Source: Acidobacteriota bacterium (GTDB taxonomy: Bacteria > Acidobacteriota > Terriglobia > Acidiferrales > UBA7541). From it: DNA of 64,000 nucleotides. Numbering within the stretch: the first letter of the stretch is position 1; each line of letters opens with the position of its first letter. The stretch is taken from assembly GCA_003224085.1 (NCBI GenBank), contig QHYK01000086.1, forward strand, positions 1 through 64,000, read 5' to 3'. Under the pieces are notes generated by a model. It saw nothing but the letters and a program-made list of their open reading frames with translations, was not told the DNA's origin and searched no databases. Position numbers and translations under genes: made by a program. Below, in pieces: positions 18,602 through 27,256 of the stretch.

Positions 18602-19769
18602 AGCCAGGAGTGAGAGCAAGCGTCGGCGGCTGCGACTCGGCATGGTGGGAGGCGGGCCGGGCGCATTTATCGGCGCGGTGCATCGTATTTCCGCCCGAAT
18701 GGATGACTGCTATGAGCTGGTTGCTGCGGCGCTGAGTTCCGACCCGGGAAAGAGTCTGGCCGCCGCCAAGGACCTGCACATTCCGCGTGCGTACGGGCGA
18801 TTTGAAGAAATGGCTGCGGCCGAAGCCGGGCGTCCGGATGGCATCGAGGTGGTGGCTATCGTCACACCCAATCATATGCATTACGTGAATGCAAAAAAGT
18901 TTCTCGACGCGGGGGTTCACGTGATCTGCGACAAGCCGCTGACGACGACGCTCGAGGACGCGCTGGACCTGGCGAAAATTGTCGAACGCAGTGGCTTGAT
19001 TTTCGGGTTGACGCACAATTACACCGGCTACCCAATGGTGCGGCAGGCGCGCGAGATGGTGCTAGCGGGAGAACTTGGCGCGCTGCGGGTGATTCAAGCG
19101 GAGTATGCGCAGGATTGGCTTTCGACGCCGCTGGAGAGGACGGGGCAGAAACAAGCCGAGTGGCGCACGGATCCCGCGCGCAGCGGACCGGGCGGCTCCC
19201 TGGGAGACATCGGCACGCACGCGCACAACTTGGCTTGTTTTGTGACCGGGTTGCCGGTGCAACAGGTTGCGGCCGAGGTGACGACGTTCGTGCCGGGGCG
19301 GCGGCTCGACGACAACGTGCAAATGTTGCTGCGCTTTCCCAAAGGCGTGAAGGGCATGCTCTGGGCGAGCCAGGTTGCGGCGGGAAACGAGAACAATCTG
19401 CGTTTGCGCGTTTATGGTGAGAAGGCCGGATTGGAATGGCAGCAGGAGAATCCGAACGAACTCACTTTCATGCCTTTGGGGCAGCCGCGGCGGATTATGA
19501 AGCGCGGTGGACCAGGAACGGGAAGTGCTGCCGCGCGGGCGATCCGAATCCCGGCGGGGCATCCGGAAGGGTATCTGGAAGCATTCGCGCAGCTCTACAA
19601 AGATTTGGCCGAGCAGATTACGGCAAAACAGGAAAGCCGCTCACCGGATCCGCAGTCGATGCTCGTCCCGGGAATCGCCGAAGGCGTGGAGGGAATGCGA
19701 TTTATTTCCGCGGTGCTGGAGTCCTCGCGCAAAGGCTCCGCATGGACGGCGCTTTCGGGCTCGCGGTAA
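18591..19769 (+). CDS. Gfo/Idh/MocA family oxidoreductase
   Basis: NAD(P)-dependent sugar or inositol dehydrogenase, 392 residues. The frame is open from 18474, but the ATG at 18591 has AAGGAAGGG just upstream, overlaps the preceding stop by 11 bases, and places the Rossmann motif LGMVGGGPGAFIGAVH at about 17-32. The catalytic-domain phrase DKPLTTTLEDALDLAKIVERS contains the conserved EKP-like lysine (here DKP). GGSLGDIGTHAHNLACFVTG matches the substrate-domain motif with the catalytic-type Asp and His. Coupled to the upstream isomerase; inositol oxygenase follows after about 150 bases. Confidence 0.9.
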   Translation: MPGEARSESKRRRLRLGMVGGGPGAFIGAVHRISARMDDCYELVAAALSSDPGKSLAAAKDLHIPRAYGRFEEMAAAEAGRPDGIEVVAIVTPNHMHYVNAKKFLDAGVHVICDKPLTTTLEDALDLAKIVERSGLIFGLTHNYTGYPMVRQAREMVLAGELGALRVIQAEYAQDWLSTPLERTGQKQAEWRTDPARSGPGGSLGDIGTHAHNLACFVTGLPVQQVAAEVTTFVPGRRLDDNVQMLLRFPKGVKGMLWASQVAAGNENNLRLRVYGEKAGLEWQQENPNELTFMPLGQPRRIMKRGGPGTGSAAARAIRIPAGHPEGYLEAFAQLYKDLAEQITAKQESRSPDPQSMLVPGIAEGVEGMRFISAVLESSRKGSAWTALSGSR

Positions 19770-19916
19770 CTGCTATCAAGGCGCGCCCTGATCGCGTGGC
19801 TATAAGAAAACAGCGCGGCGTTTAAAAGAATGGGTGAAAAGTTTCTATTGCGCTGACTTGCGCAAGCTCCCACAATAAGCCAAGGCTCCCAAGAGCCATG
19901 AAATTGGAGTCTTACC

Positions 19917-20807
19917 ATGGATGAAGTTCTTCGTACCGCACCGCTTAAAGAAACTGCTCCTCTCACCGAATCTGCTCCCCTTAAGGAGCTCGATGACTGG
20001 GATGATTTTGTAGCCACGCGCTATCGGCCAGGAAAATCGGAAGAGCAATTCCGGAACTATCGGGCCGACGCCAATCCCACGGTTACGGAGTTCTACCGGC
20101 AGAATCACGCACACCAAACTTTAGATTTTGTTCTAAAGAAAAAAGCGGAGTACTGCGGACGCAAGCGAGGGAAGAAGAGCATCTGGGAAATGGCTGAGTA
20201 CCTGAATACGCTGGTGGACGAGAGCGATCCAGACACGGACTTGAGCCAGATCGAGCACCTGCTGCAAACTTCCGAGGCGATTCGCAAAGATGGCCACCCG
20301 CGTTGGTTCATTCTCACGGGTTTCCTACACGATTTAGGGAAAGTGCTGTGCTTGTACGGCGAACCGCAGTGGGCGGTGGTAGGGGATACCTTTCCGGTTG
20401 GTTGTGCGTACTCGGATCAAGTGGTTTTCCCGGAATTTTTCGCCGCCAATCCGGACGCGAGTGTCCCCGAATATCAGACCAAGTACGGCATTTACGAACC
20501 CCGCTGCGGGCTAGATAAGGTGCATCTCTCATTCGGGCATGACGAATACATCTATCAAGTCGCGCGGAACTACCTTCCCGAAGAAGGGCTGTACATGCTC
20601 CGCTATCACTCGTTTTATGCGGCCCACCGGCACAACGCCTACCGCCACCTGATGAATGAGCACGACGAGGGGATGTTTGCGTGGGTGCGGAAGTTCAATC
20701 CCTACGATCTTTATTCGAAGGGGCGCCAGCGCCCCGACACGAAAGCCCTTCTTCCTTTTTATCAGGACCTGGTGTCCGAGTTTTTCCCCGACCAAATTGA
20801 TTGGTAG
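19917..20807 (+). CDS. Myo-inositol oxygenase (MIOX)
   Basis: Di-iron oxygenase that cleaves myo-inositol to D-glucuronate. The 296-residue protein keeps every metal ligand of the animal enzyme: His114 (EHLLQTSE), His138-Asp139 (FLHDLGKV), His208 (GHDEYIY), His231 (RYHSFYAAH) and Asp264 (NPYDLYSK). The middle reads like the eukaryotic family ([47 protein letters not shown]). The first 28 residues are a loose repeat of PLKET/PLTES/PLKEL and look like a leader of no known role. Preceded by a dehydrogenase and an isomerase on the same strand, which suggests an inositol-use cluster. No inositol transporter or uronate gene is visible in the window. Confidence 0.94.
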   Translation: MDEVLRTAPLKETAPLTESAPLKELDDWDDFVATRYRPGKSEEQFRNYRADANPTVTEFYRQNHAHQTLDFVLKKKAEYCGRKRGKKSIWEMAEYLNTLVDESDPDTDLSQIEHLLQTSEAIRKDGHPRWFILTGFLHDLGKVLCLYGEPQWAVVGDTFPVGCAYSDQVVFPEFFAANPDASVPEYQTKYGIYEPRCGLDKVHLSFGHDEYIYQVARNYLPEEGLYMLRYHSFYAAHRHNAYRHLMNEHDEGMFAWVRKFNPYDLYSKGRQRPDTKALLPFYQDLVSEFFPDQIDW

Positions 20808-20860
20808 CTGCCAAGTCTATCAGGCAAATCATTGCTCCAGGGAAGGCTGGATTTTTGTCT

Positions 20861-21442
20861 TCAGCGCAGACCCATTAGAGGACATCGATCGAACACTTTG
20901 CCGTCTGCCTTGAACGCGACGCCGTTCTGCAGAGCCCACTTGTCAAACAGCGCGGGATTGGTGGAGAGGTGCAGCAGCGCGGTGGCTATTTCTTCGACTT
21001 TAGGCATGCCGTTGTGCACGAGATAAAAGCAAGTTTCTTCGTAAGGGGACTTAGGATCTTTGGGATTCTGGACCCGCCTAATGAACCTATCGCGCAGCTG
21101 AAACTGCACCTTGCCCACGTTCAGAACATAAGCGCCATCTATCTTCGTCGCGCCAGTGAGCGCAAGGATGCGATTCAGAAAGGCAGCGGCGCGCTGGTCC
21201 CTGGAGAGAGCCGGTGCACGCAAGCCGTTTGTTTCCCGATGGCCTCCAAATAGGGAGAATCCTCCTGGCCCGTTGGCATGCAAGCCGTAGGAGAAGGCCT
21301 GGTTCGCTGGCCTTTGCGGCGCAATCGCATGGGCCAAATCCCTTCGGCGAAGTTCGAAGAGAGCGAATTTCCACCGGAGAAGCACAAGGACACCTACAAG
21401 CACGGCGAAGACGACCACGGGCAAGATTGCAGAAGCCATCAT
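20861..21442 (-). CDS. Hypothetical protein with N-terminal membrane anchor
   Basis: A 193-residue protein. Residues 4-23 (SAILPVVVFAVLVGVLVLLR) form one membrane helix; the rest is soluble. A Gly/Asn-rich linker (50-70) leads to a domain at about 80-185: AAFLNRILALTGATKIDGAYVLNVGKVQFQLRDRFIRR, then ETCFYLVHNGMPKVEEIATALLHLSTNP. I do not recognise it. It lies about 100 bases downstream of the small Gly-Gly-tailed protein on the same strand, so they may be cotranscribed. Confidence 0.65.
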   Translation of the reverse strand: MMASAILPVVVFAVLVGVLVLLRWKFALFELRRRDLAHAIAPQRPANQAFSYGLHANGPGGFSLFGGHRETNGLRAPALSRDQRAAAFLNRILALTGATKIDGAYVLNVGKVQFQLRDRFIRRVQNPKDPKSPYEETCFYLVHNGMPKVEEIATALLHLSTNPALFDKWALQNGVAFKADGKVFDRCPLMGLR

Positions 21443-21546
21443 GGCTATGACACCCGCCAGACATGGCCCGCGCCCGCCACAGCTTTCGCCTTGATCGTAA
21501 CGAAGCCGCGCTGCCGATTACCACATCTGGACTGACGATTCTAGGT

Positions 21547-21765
21547 CTAGCCGCCAGCGATCGGGTGAACCATCAGGACTTCATTTTGCGCCCGAGTAAT
21601 TTTCTCGATGCGTTCACCGGTGGCGATGTCGAACGGCTGCGCTCCGGTCTTGGCTTCGTATTCCGCAATCACCCGGTTGACTTCGTCCATGTCGGCGGTT
21701 GCGGGATCGTACTCGAGAATCGTGGTATCGCCCTGGGATGAAAACGTCACAATCTTGGCGTTCAT
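21547..21765 (-). CDS. Small protein with ThiS/MoaD-like C-terminal Gly-Gly tail
   Basis: A 72-residue soluble protein with AGGAG before its ATG, so it is likely expressed. The predicted order is a strand pair (AKIVTFSSQGDTTILEYD), a helix (MDEVNRVIAEYEAKTG), a turn, and a last strand ending NEVLMVHPIAGG followed by the stop. This end matches the sulfur-carrier pattern of MoaD (DEVAFFPPVTGG) and ThiS (ending VIAGG), where the terminal glycine is adenylated. The size also fits a beta-grasp fold. No E1-like ThiF/MoeB, ThiG or MoaE gene is nearby. The carrier role is an inference; an unrelated protein with a chance GG end is possible. Confidence 0.6.
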   Translation of the reverse strand: MNAKIVTFSSQGDTTILEYDPATADMDEVNRVIAEYEAKTGAQPFDIATGERIEKITRAQNEVLMVHPIAGG

Positions 21766-22016
21766 GCTTTGGTCTCCTGTGGGACTTCATCTAGCTTCCT
21801 GCGGGTTAGAAGCTGGCGGGTTGGGGTCCCTCCCGCCATATTGCACCGATTTCCAAAGATGTCAAGACTGCATTTGGCCTGCAATAACTCAGGTAACGTT
21901 TCGACCCATGGAGGATTTTGTTTTTTTTTGAAGCAGCCTGTGGCTTTGACTAAGAGAGGTCTAGTAGTACTTCAACGCAGATTCGCAGCACGCGTTTTTT
22001 GTCGGCTCGATTCAGC

Positions 22017-25000
22017 TCAACGTGAAATGGGCATGCGAATTACATTCGTGAACTCGTCTGGCAGAACGGCGACGCCATCGCGGAAGGCCACCACTTTGCC
22101 CGAATTGGCAGCGACGCGCTCGCCGGGAACGACAATCCCGACAAGATTGAGTGGATCAGCCGCGGACACCGTGATGATTTCGCCGGATGGCAGCTGATTG
22201 CGCATGGCGCGGAGAGATTCCACGGACCCAGGCAAAGCGAATTGCTCTCCCAGGAAATTGCTGACGAAGCGGCCGCCGCGAACTTCGCCACGATCTTCCA
22301 GTCGGCGAAAAGTGATGAGCAACTCGCGCCACTTGGGGAGAATGGTTTCGCGCGTGAGAAGCTCGCGAAAGACGACGCCATAGCGGCGGAGCAGCATCCA
22401 GCAAATGGCTTCGAGGGCGCGGTTGCGGTCGGGGTTCTCGTTCGAATAGAGCAGCGACCAGCGGCCTGCGCTGTGGCGCGGGCGCGAAGTGCGCCCGCTG
22501 CCCTGGCCGGAGCGACGCTTGGGATCGATGAGCGCGCGGAGGTTATCAAAACCGTCCGCGGTTAGCATGCCTGCGGTGACCAGCTCCCAGAGCGCGGTTT
22601 CCACTTCAGACTTCAGCTTGCCGGTGCCGCGGACAATGTCGGCGAAAAAAGAAGCGCCGCGCTGGCGCAGGTACAGGTGGACGGAAGCGGCATCGGGGCT
22701 GAGGCCAACCGCGCTCGCCTCGCTTCCTTCGCGCTGGGGGATCATCCAGTCCGCCTCTTCGCGCACGAAGAAAGTAATCGGAGCAACACTGGTGGGAATG
22801 ACGCGGCGTTTTCCGTCGGAGAGCGCTTCCAGTGTGGCCGGATGTGGAGATAGGCGGCCCCAGCCGACCGCGCCCGTCAAGCAAAGCTGGTCGAGAACTT
22901 TGGGGTCGTAATCCGCGATGCGGCGTTTGAGGATTTGGCGCTCCCAGGAATTTGCAGGGGCTTCGAAGCCTTGCACCTGGCGAATCGCTTCGAGAGTGCC
23001 TCGCTCGCCGAGAAGCTGCGTGCCAGGGGACACGTGCTGCCAGCGAAGCAGCCAGTTCATGAATTGCGCGGGGGTGACAGACTGGATTTCTTTGCGAAGC
23101 TGCCCGAGCGTCAGCCGGTGGATGCGCGCAAGCAGGCGGCGCTCACACCACTCGGTTTGTTCGGAGTGAGGATCGGTAAACCTGCCGCGCAGGACAACGC
23201 CTCTGGTCTCCAGACGGAGCAAAGCGTTGTCCATGTCCGGGGCTGGGAGCGCGAGGACGGTGGCCAGTTGATTTGCAGTCAAAGGACCGGAATGTGAAAT
23301 CCAGCCGGTTACCAGCGACAGCAGGGCATCTTCGCGGGAGATCGCAAAGGAATCTAGGGTCGGAGGTGGGACTTCAAAGCGGGCCGTGGGGAAGATTTGC
23401 GAGAACGCGGTCACGCGCTCTGCTGCAACCCAATAGCTCGAGCTGCCCACATTCGCCCGGCCGATTCTGTGATTGGCGACGAGCTGCTCGAAAAACGGGT
23501 TCCAAGTTCCGAGCGATTCCTGTAGCTTCCCGAGCACATGATTGCCTTGGAGTGGTGCGACATTGATAGAGGCTGGCAAAGCAACGAAAGTCAGTAGCGC
23601 GTCGTGCAACTCCTCGGCGTCGCGTACGTCGGGCCACGCTTGGTCGCACACTTCGGCAATAGCCTCCGGATTGAGCCGGCCGATTTCTCCCAGTACCGCC
23701 TCAGGCAAGATGCGGCGCATCTCGACCGCACGGGCGCGGCGCTCTTCGAGCGGCGCATCGTCGAGATAGGCATAGGGATTGGCATTAAGAATTTCGTGGG
23801 AAAACTGAGATGGAACCGGCGTGTCTACCGCGAGGGAGGTGATGCGGCCATCGGTGATGTCGCGAATCACGCGCTCGAGCCCTTCGATGTCGAGGGCTTC
23901 GGTAAGAACGTCCTTCATCACTTCGCGGATAAGTGGATGCTTCGAAATCGCAATGTCGCCTTCCGGAAGGTTTTCCTGGCAAGCGAGGGCCTCGGGAAAA
24001 ACGGCGGACAGCAAGTCGTCGGCGCGCATGCGCTGGATCGGCGGCGGAACTTTTTTGCCATTGCGAAAACGAAGCAACGCCAGCGCCCGGCCGGCGTCCC
24101 AGCGCCAGCGCGCAGTGAAAAGCGGAGAAGCCAGCACGGCTTGCTCCAAAACGGAGCGAAGGGAATTGGAATGGAGAAAGTGAAACACATCGGCGAGCGG
24201 AAAACTGTGTTGCTCGCTGAGGGAGATATTCAGTCCATTATCGGTGGCCGCGGCTTGTAGCTCGAAATTAAACGAACGGCAGAAGCGTTTGCGCAACGCC
24301 AGACCCCACGCTTTGTTGATGCGCGCGCCGAAGGGAGCGTGGATGATAAGTTGCATGCCGCCGCTTTCGTCGAAGAAGCGCTCGGCAATGACGGTGGTTT
24401 GCGTGGGAACCGCTCCCAGCACGGCTCGGCCACCGATGATGTACTCCACGGCTTGCTCCGCGCCGGCATCATCCAAGCCGCATTCAAGTTTGAGCCAGTT
24501 CACTGCCGCGCCGAAGTCCGGCGTCGCTTTCGTGTCCGCATCCGGCGCGCTACGCGGAATGAAGGAACTGATTTTATCGCGCAGGTCGGAAACATGGGCT
24601 GAGAGTTCATCCGTGCGTGCGGGCGCTTCGCCGCGCCAGAAAGGTATCGTCGGCGCGGCTCCTTGCGCGTCTTCTACGAGCACGCGCCCCGATTGCACGC
24701 GGCGAATGCGCCAGGAAGTATTTCCCAGCAGCATGACGTCGCCGACAAGGCTCTCCACCGCGAAGTCTTCGTCCACGGTACCAACGATCGTGCCTTCGGG
24801 ATGAGCCGCCACGGTGTAAAGGGAATTCTCGGGAATGGCGCCACCGCTGGTGATGGCCGCAAGCCGGCTGCCGCGGCGCGCGCGAACTATCCCGTTCACG
24901 CGGTCGCGATGCAAGTAGGCAGCATAGCGCCCGCGACTGCTAGCGATGCCTTCGGAAAGCATCTCGATGAGTTCGTCGAAATCTGCGCGCGGAAGGTTGC

Positions 25001-26342
25001 GGTAGTGATAAGCACGGCGCACGGATTGGAACAGTTGGTCTTCCTTCCAATCCTCGGCGGCGCACATGGCGACGATTTGCTGAGCCAGAATGTCGAGGGG
25101 CGCTTCGGGGACGGCAAGTCGGTCGAGGTCGCCCTGACGAATCGCCCGGATGAGCGCTGCGCATTCGAGCAAATCGTCGCGCGTGGTAGCGAAAAACCGG
25201 CCTTTGGGCACGGCTCCGCGCCAGTGGCCTGCGCGGCCAATGCGCTGCAGGGCTGCGGCGATGGAGCGCGGCGAGCCAATCTGGCAGACGAGATCCACGC
25301 TGCCGATGTCAATTCCTAACTCGAGAGACGCCGTAGCCACCAGCGCACGGATTTCTCCGGCCTTCAATTTTCTTTCTGCGGCGAGGCGTAGTTTGCGCGA
25401 CAAGCTGCCGTGGTGCGCGGCGACGCCATCTTTCCCCAAGCGTTCGCCGAGATGATGCGCCATGCGCTCGGACAAGCGGCGCGTATTGACAAAAATAAGC
25501 GTAGAACGCTGCTGCCTGGCCAGCGCGGCTATGCGATCGTAGATTTCGTCCCACATTTCGTTAGAGGCCACAGGGCCGAGCTCGCCGCCAGGAACTTCGA
25601 TAGCCAAATCAAGCTCCCTGCGATGACCGATTTGAACAATGTGAGGTGTGGGTCTAGCCGAACCAGCCAGAAAGTCAGCTACGAGTTCGATGGGCTTCTG
25701 TGTAGCAGAGAGTCCGATGCGAGGGAGGCGCTTGTCGGTTAAATGATCGAGACGTTCGAGTGAAAGCGCCAGATGTGCACCGCGCTTGTCGTCCGCGACG
25801 GCGTGGATTTCGTCCACGATGACCGACTCCACGGTCCTCAGGACTTCCCGGCTTCGGGCGGCGGTCAGCAGGATATACAGGGATTCAGGCGTAGTAACAA
25901 GGATGTGCGGCGGGTGCGCCAGCATGGCGCGGCGTTCGTGCGCGAGCGTGTCCCCGGTGCGCACGGCGGTGCGAATTTCTGGCATGAGCATTCCCCGCTG
26001 TCCCGCGAGTTGCAGAATTTCTCCCAGCGGAAGTTCCAGGTTTTTCTGAATGTCATTGCTTAACGCCTTAAGCGGAGACACGTACAAAACTTCGGTCAGG
26101 TCCAGTAATTCTCCGCACAGTGCTTTGCGCACCAACCGGTCAATGCAAGTTAGAAACGCGGCCAGCGTTTTTCCTGAACCAGTTGGAGCGGAAATCAGCG
26201 CAGTTTTTCCGGCGAGGATGTGCGGCCAGCCCTGGAGTTGCGGCTCGGTAGGCGTGCCGAAGCGCCCAAGAAACCAATCGCGGACAAGCGGGTGCGCCCA
26301 TTCCAGACCGGAACAGTTTTGTTGGGGAGGTTCGGTGGCCAT
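22017..26342 (-). CDS. lhr: Lhr-like ATP-dependent helicase
   Basis: Large superfamily 2 helicase of the Lhr type, 1441 residues, close to the bacterial full-length form (about 1500) with the C-terminal extension. Walker A SAPTGSGKT is at 51-59, DEIH at 177-180, GLSATQ follows, then IFVNTRRLSERMAHHL, ELGIDIGSVDLVCQIGSPRSIAAALQRIGRAGHW (motifs V and VI). The rest contains the winged-helix/beta-barrel Lhr core and a long C-terminal domain of AlkZ-like winged helices (FMNWLLRWQHVSPGTQLLGERG). Expected to act in DNA repair or RNA/DNA unwinding in the cytosol. The gene stands alone, divergent from the response regulator. Confidence 0.93.
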   Translation of the reverse strand: MATEPPQQNCSGLEWAHPLVRDWFLGRFGTPTEPQLQGWPHILAGKTALISAPTGSGKTLAAFLTCIDRLVRKALCGELLDLTEVLYVSPLKALSNDIQKNLELPLGEILQLAGQRGMLMPEIRTAVRTGDTLAHERRAMLAHPPHILVTTPESLYILLTAARSREVLRTVESVIVDEIHAVADDKRGAHLALSLERLDHLTDKRLPRIGLSATQKPIELVADFLAGSARPTPHIVQIGHRRELDLAIEVPGGELGPVASNEMWDEIYDRIAALARQQRSTLIFVNTRRLSERMAHHLGERLGKDGVAAHHGSLSRKLRLAAERKLKAGEIRALVATASLELGIDIGSVDLVCQIGSPRSIAAALQRIGRAGHWRGAVPKGRFFATTRDDLLECAALIRAIRQGDLDRLAVPEAPLDILAQQIVAMCAAEDWKEDQLFQSVRRAYHYRNLPRADFDELIEMLSEGIASSRGRYAAYLHRDRVNGIVRARRGSRLAAITSGGAIPENSLYTVAAHPEGTIVGTVDEDFAVESLVGDVMLLGNTSWRIRRVQSGRVLVEDAQGAAPTIPFWRGEAPARTDELSAHVSDLRDKISSFIPRSAPDADTKATPDFGAAVNWLKLECGLDDAGAEQAVEYIIGGRAVLGAVPTQTTVIAERFFDESGGMQLIIHAPFGARINKAWGLALRKRFCRSFNFELQAAATDNGLNISLSEQHSFPLADVFHFLHSNSLRSVLEQAVLASPLFTARWRWDAGRALALLRFRNGKKVPPPIQRMRADDLLSAVFPEALACQENLPEGDIAISKHPLIREVMKDVLTEALDIEGLERVIRDITDGRITSLAVDTPVPSQFSHEILNANPYAYLDDAPLEERRARAVEMRRILPEAVLGEIGRLNPEAIAEVCDQAWPDVRDAEELHDALLTFVALPASINVAPLQGNHVLGKLQESLGTWNPFFEQLVANHRIGRANVGSSSYWVAAERVTAFSQIFPTARFEVPPPTLDSFAISREDALLSLVTGWISHSGPLTANQLATVLALPAPDMDNALLRLETRGVVLRGRFTDPHSEQTEWCERRLLARIHRLTLGQLRKEIQSVTPAQFMNWLLRWQHVSPGTQLLGERGTLEAIRQVQGFEAPANSWERQILKRRIADYDPKVLDQLCLTGAVGWGRLSPHPATLEALSDGKRRVIPTSVAPITFFVREEADWMIPQREGSEASAVGLSPDAASVHLYLRQRGASFFADIVRGTGKLKSEVETALWELVTAGMLTADGFDNLRALIDPKRRSGQGSGRTSRPRHSAGRWSLLYSNENPDRNRALEAICWMLLRRYGVVFRELLTRETILPKWRELLITFRRLEDRGEVRGGRFVSNFLGEQFALPGSVESLRAMRNQLPSGEIITVSAADPLNLVGIVVPGERVAANSGKVVAFRDGVAVLPDEFTNVIRMPISR

Positions 26343-26494
26343 GGCCGAGGCCCTGCCCCCAAATTATAGCTCTGAACGATGCTTGCTGCGCAGAGGACCG
26401 ACGCGGGTACCGCCTATTCCCAATTTCCAAAGAGCTGTCGCGGCGTCTTCGTGCGGCTTGCTTATTTTCCTTGTATCTGCCGTATGATGCTCTC

Positions 26495-27256
26495 ATGCGG
26501 CTTCTGCTGGTGGAAGATGATGCGCGGATAGCGCGGTTCGTGGCTAAAGGACTGCGCGAACAGGCGTACGCCGTCGATGTAGCGGCGACAGGCGAAGATG
26601 CACTTTATCAGGCGGCGGTAAACACCTACGACTTGGTGATCCTCGATGTGATGATTCCCGCGCCGGATGGTTTCGCAGTTTGCTGCGAACTGCGCAAATC
26701 CGGCCAGCGCATGCCTATTTTGATGCTGACCGCGCGCGATGCCGTGGAGGACCGCATCGCGGGCCTGGACCACGGCGCGGACGATTACCTTACAAAGCCA
26801 TTCGAATTTCGCGAATTACTGGCGCGTTTGCGGGCGCTGCTGCGGCGCTCCGGCGAACTGCGGCCGGAGAAAATCACCATCGCGGATCTCGTACTAGATA
26901 CCGGAGCGCAGACTGCCAAGCGCGCTGGGCGCCAAATGACGCTGACAGCCAAAGAGTATGCGCTGCTGGAATATCTAGTGCGCAACGCCGGACGTGTCGT
27001 GCGCCGCGCGGAAATTGCCGAGCATGTTTGGGACGAAACGTTCGATCCGTTTTCCAATTTGATTGAGGTGTACATCAACCGCTTGCGGCGCAAGATTGAC
27101 GGGGACTCGGCGAAGCCCCTCCTGCACACGCGCCGCGGCGTCGGCTACGTTCTCGAAACAGAAGTGGACTTGCCTAAAGCAGAGGCCGACGAGGAGAGTG
27201 CCCCTCGGAAGCCGCGAAGCAAAGCGCCTTCTTCTCCCCGGAAGGGCCATGCTTGA
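26495..27256 (+). CDS. Two-component response regulator, OmpR/PhoB type
   Basis: A 253-residue transcription regulator. The receiver domain (1-118) has acidic residues Glu7-Asp8-Asp9, phosphoacceptor Asp51 (LVILDVMIPAPDGF) and the conserved Lys in YLTKPFEFREL. The C-terminal winged helix (about 128-225) contains TLTAKEYALLEYLVRNAGRVV and VYINRLRRKID. A short charged tail (EADEESAPRKPRSK) follows. The ATG at 26495 is preferred because it starts the receiver directly. It overlaps the sensor kinase start by 8 bases. The TolC/adaptor/RND genes downstream suggest that it controls efflux in response to a metal or toxic compound. Confidence 0.93.
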   Translation: MRLLLVEDDARIARFVAKGLREQAYAVDVAATGEDALYQAAVNTYDLVILDVMIPAPDGFAVCCELRKSGQRMPILMLTARDAVEDRIAGLDHGADDYLTKPFEFRELLARLRALLRRSGELRPEKITIADLVLDTGAQTAKRAGRQMTLTAKEYALLEYLVRNAGRVVRRAEIAEHVWDETFDPFSNLIEVYINRLRRKIDGDSAKPLLHTRRGVGYVLETEVDLPKAEADEESAPRKPRSKAPSSPRKGHA

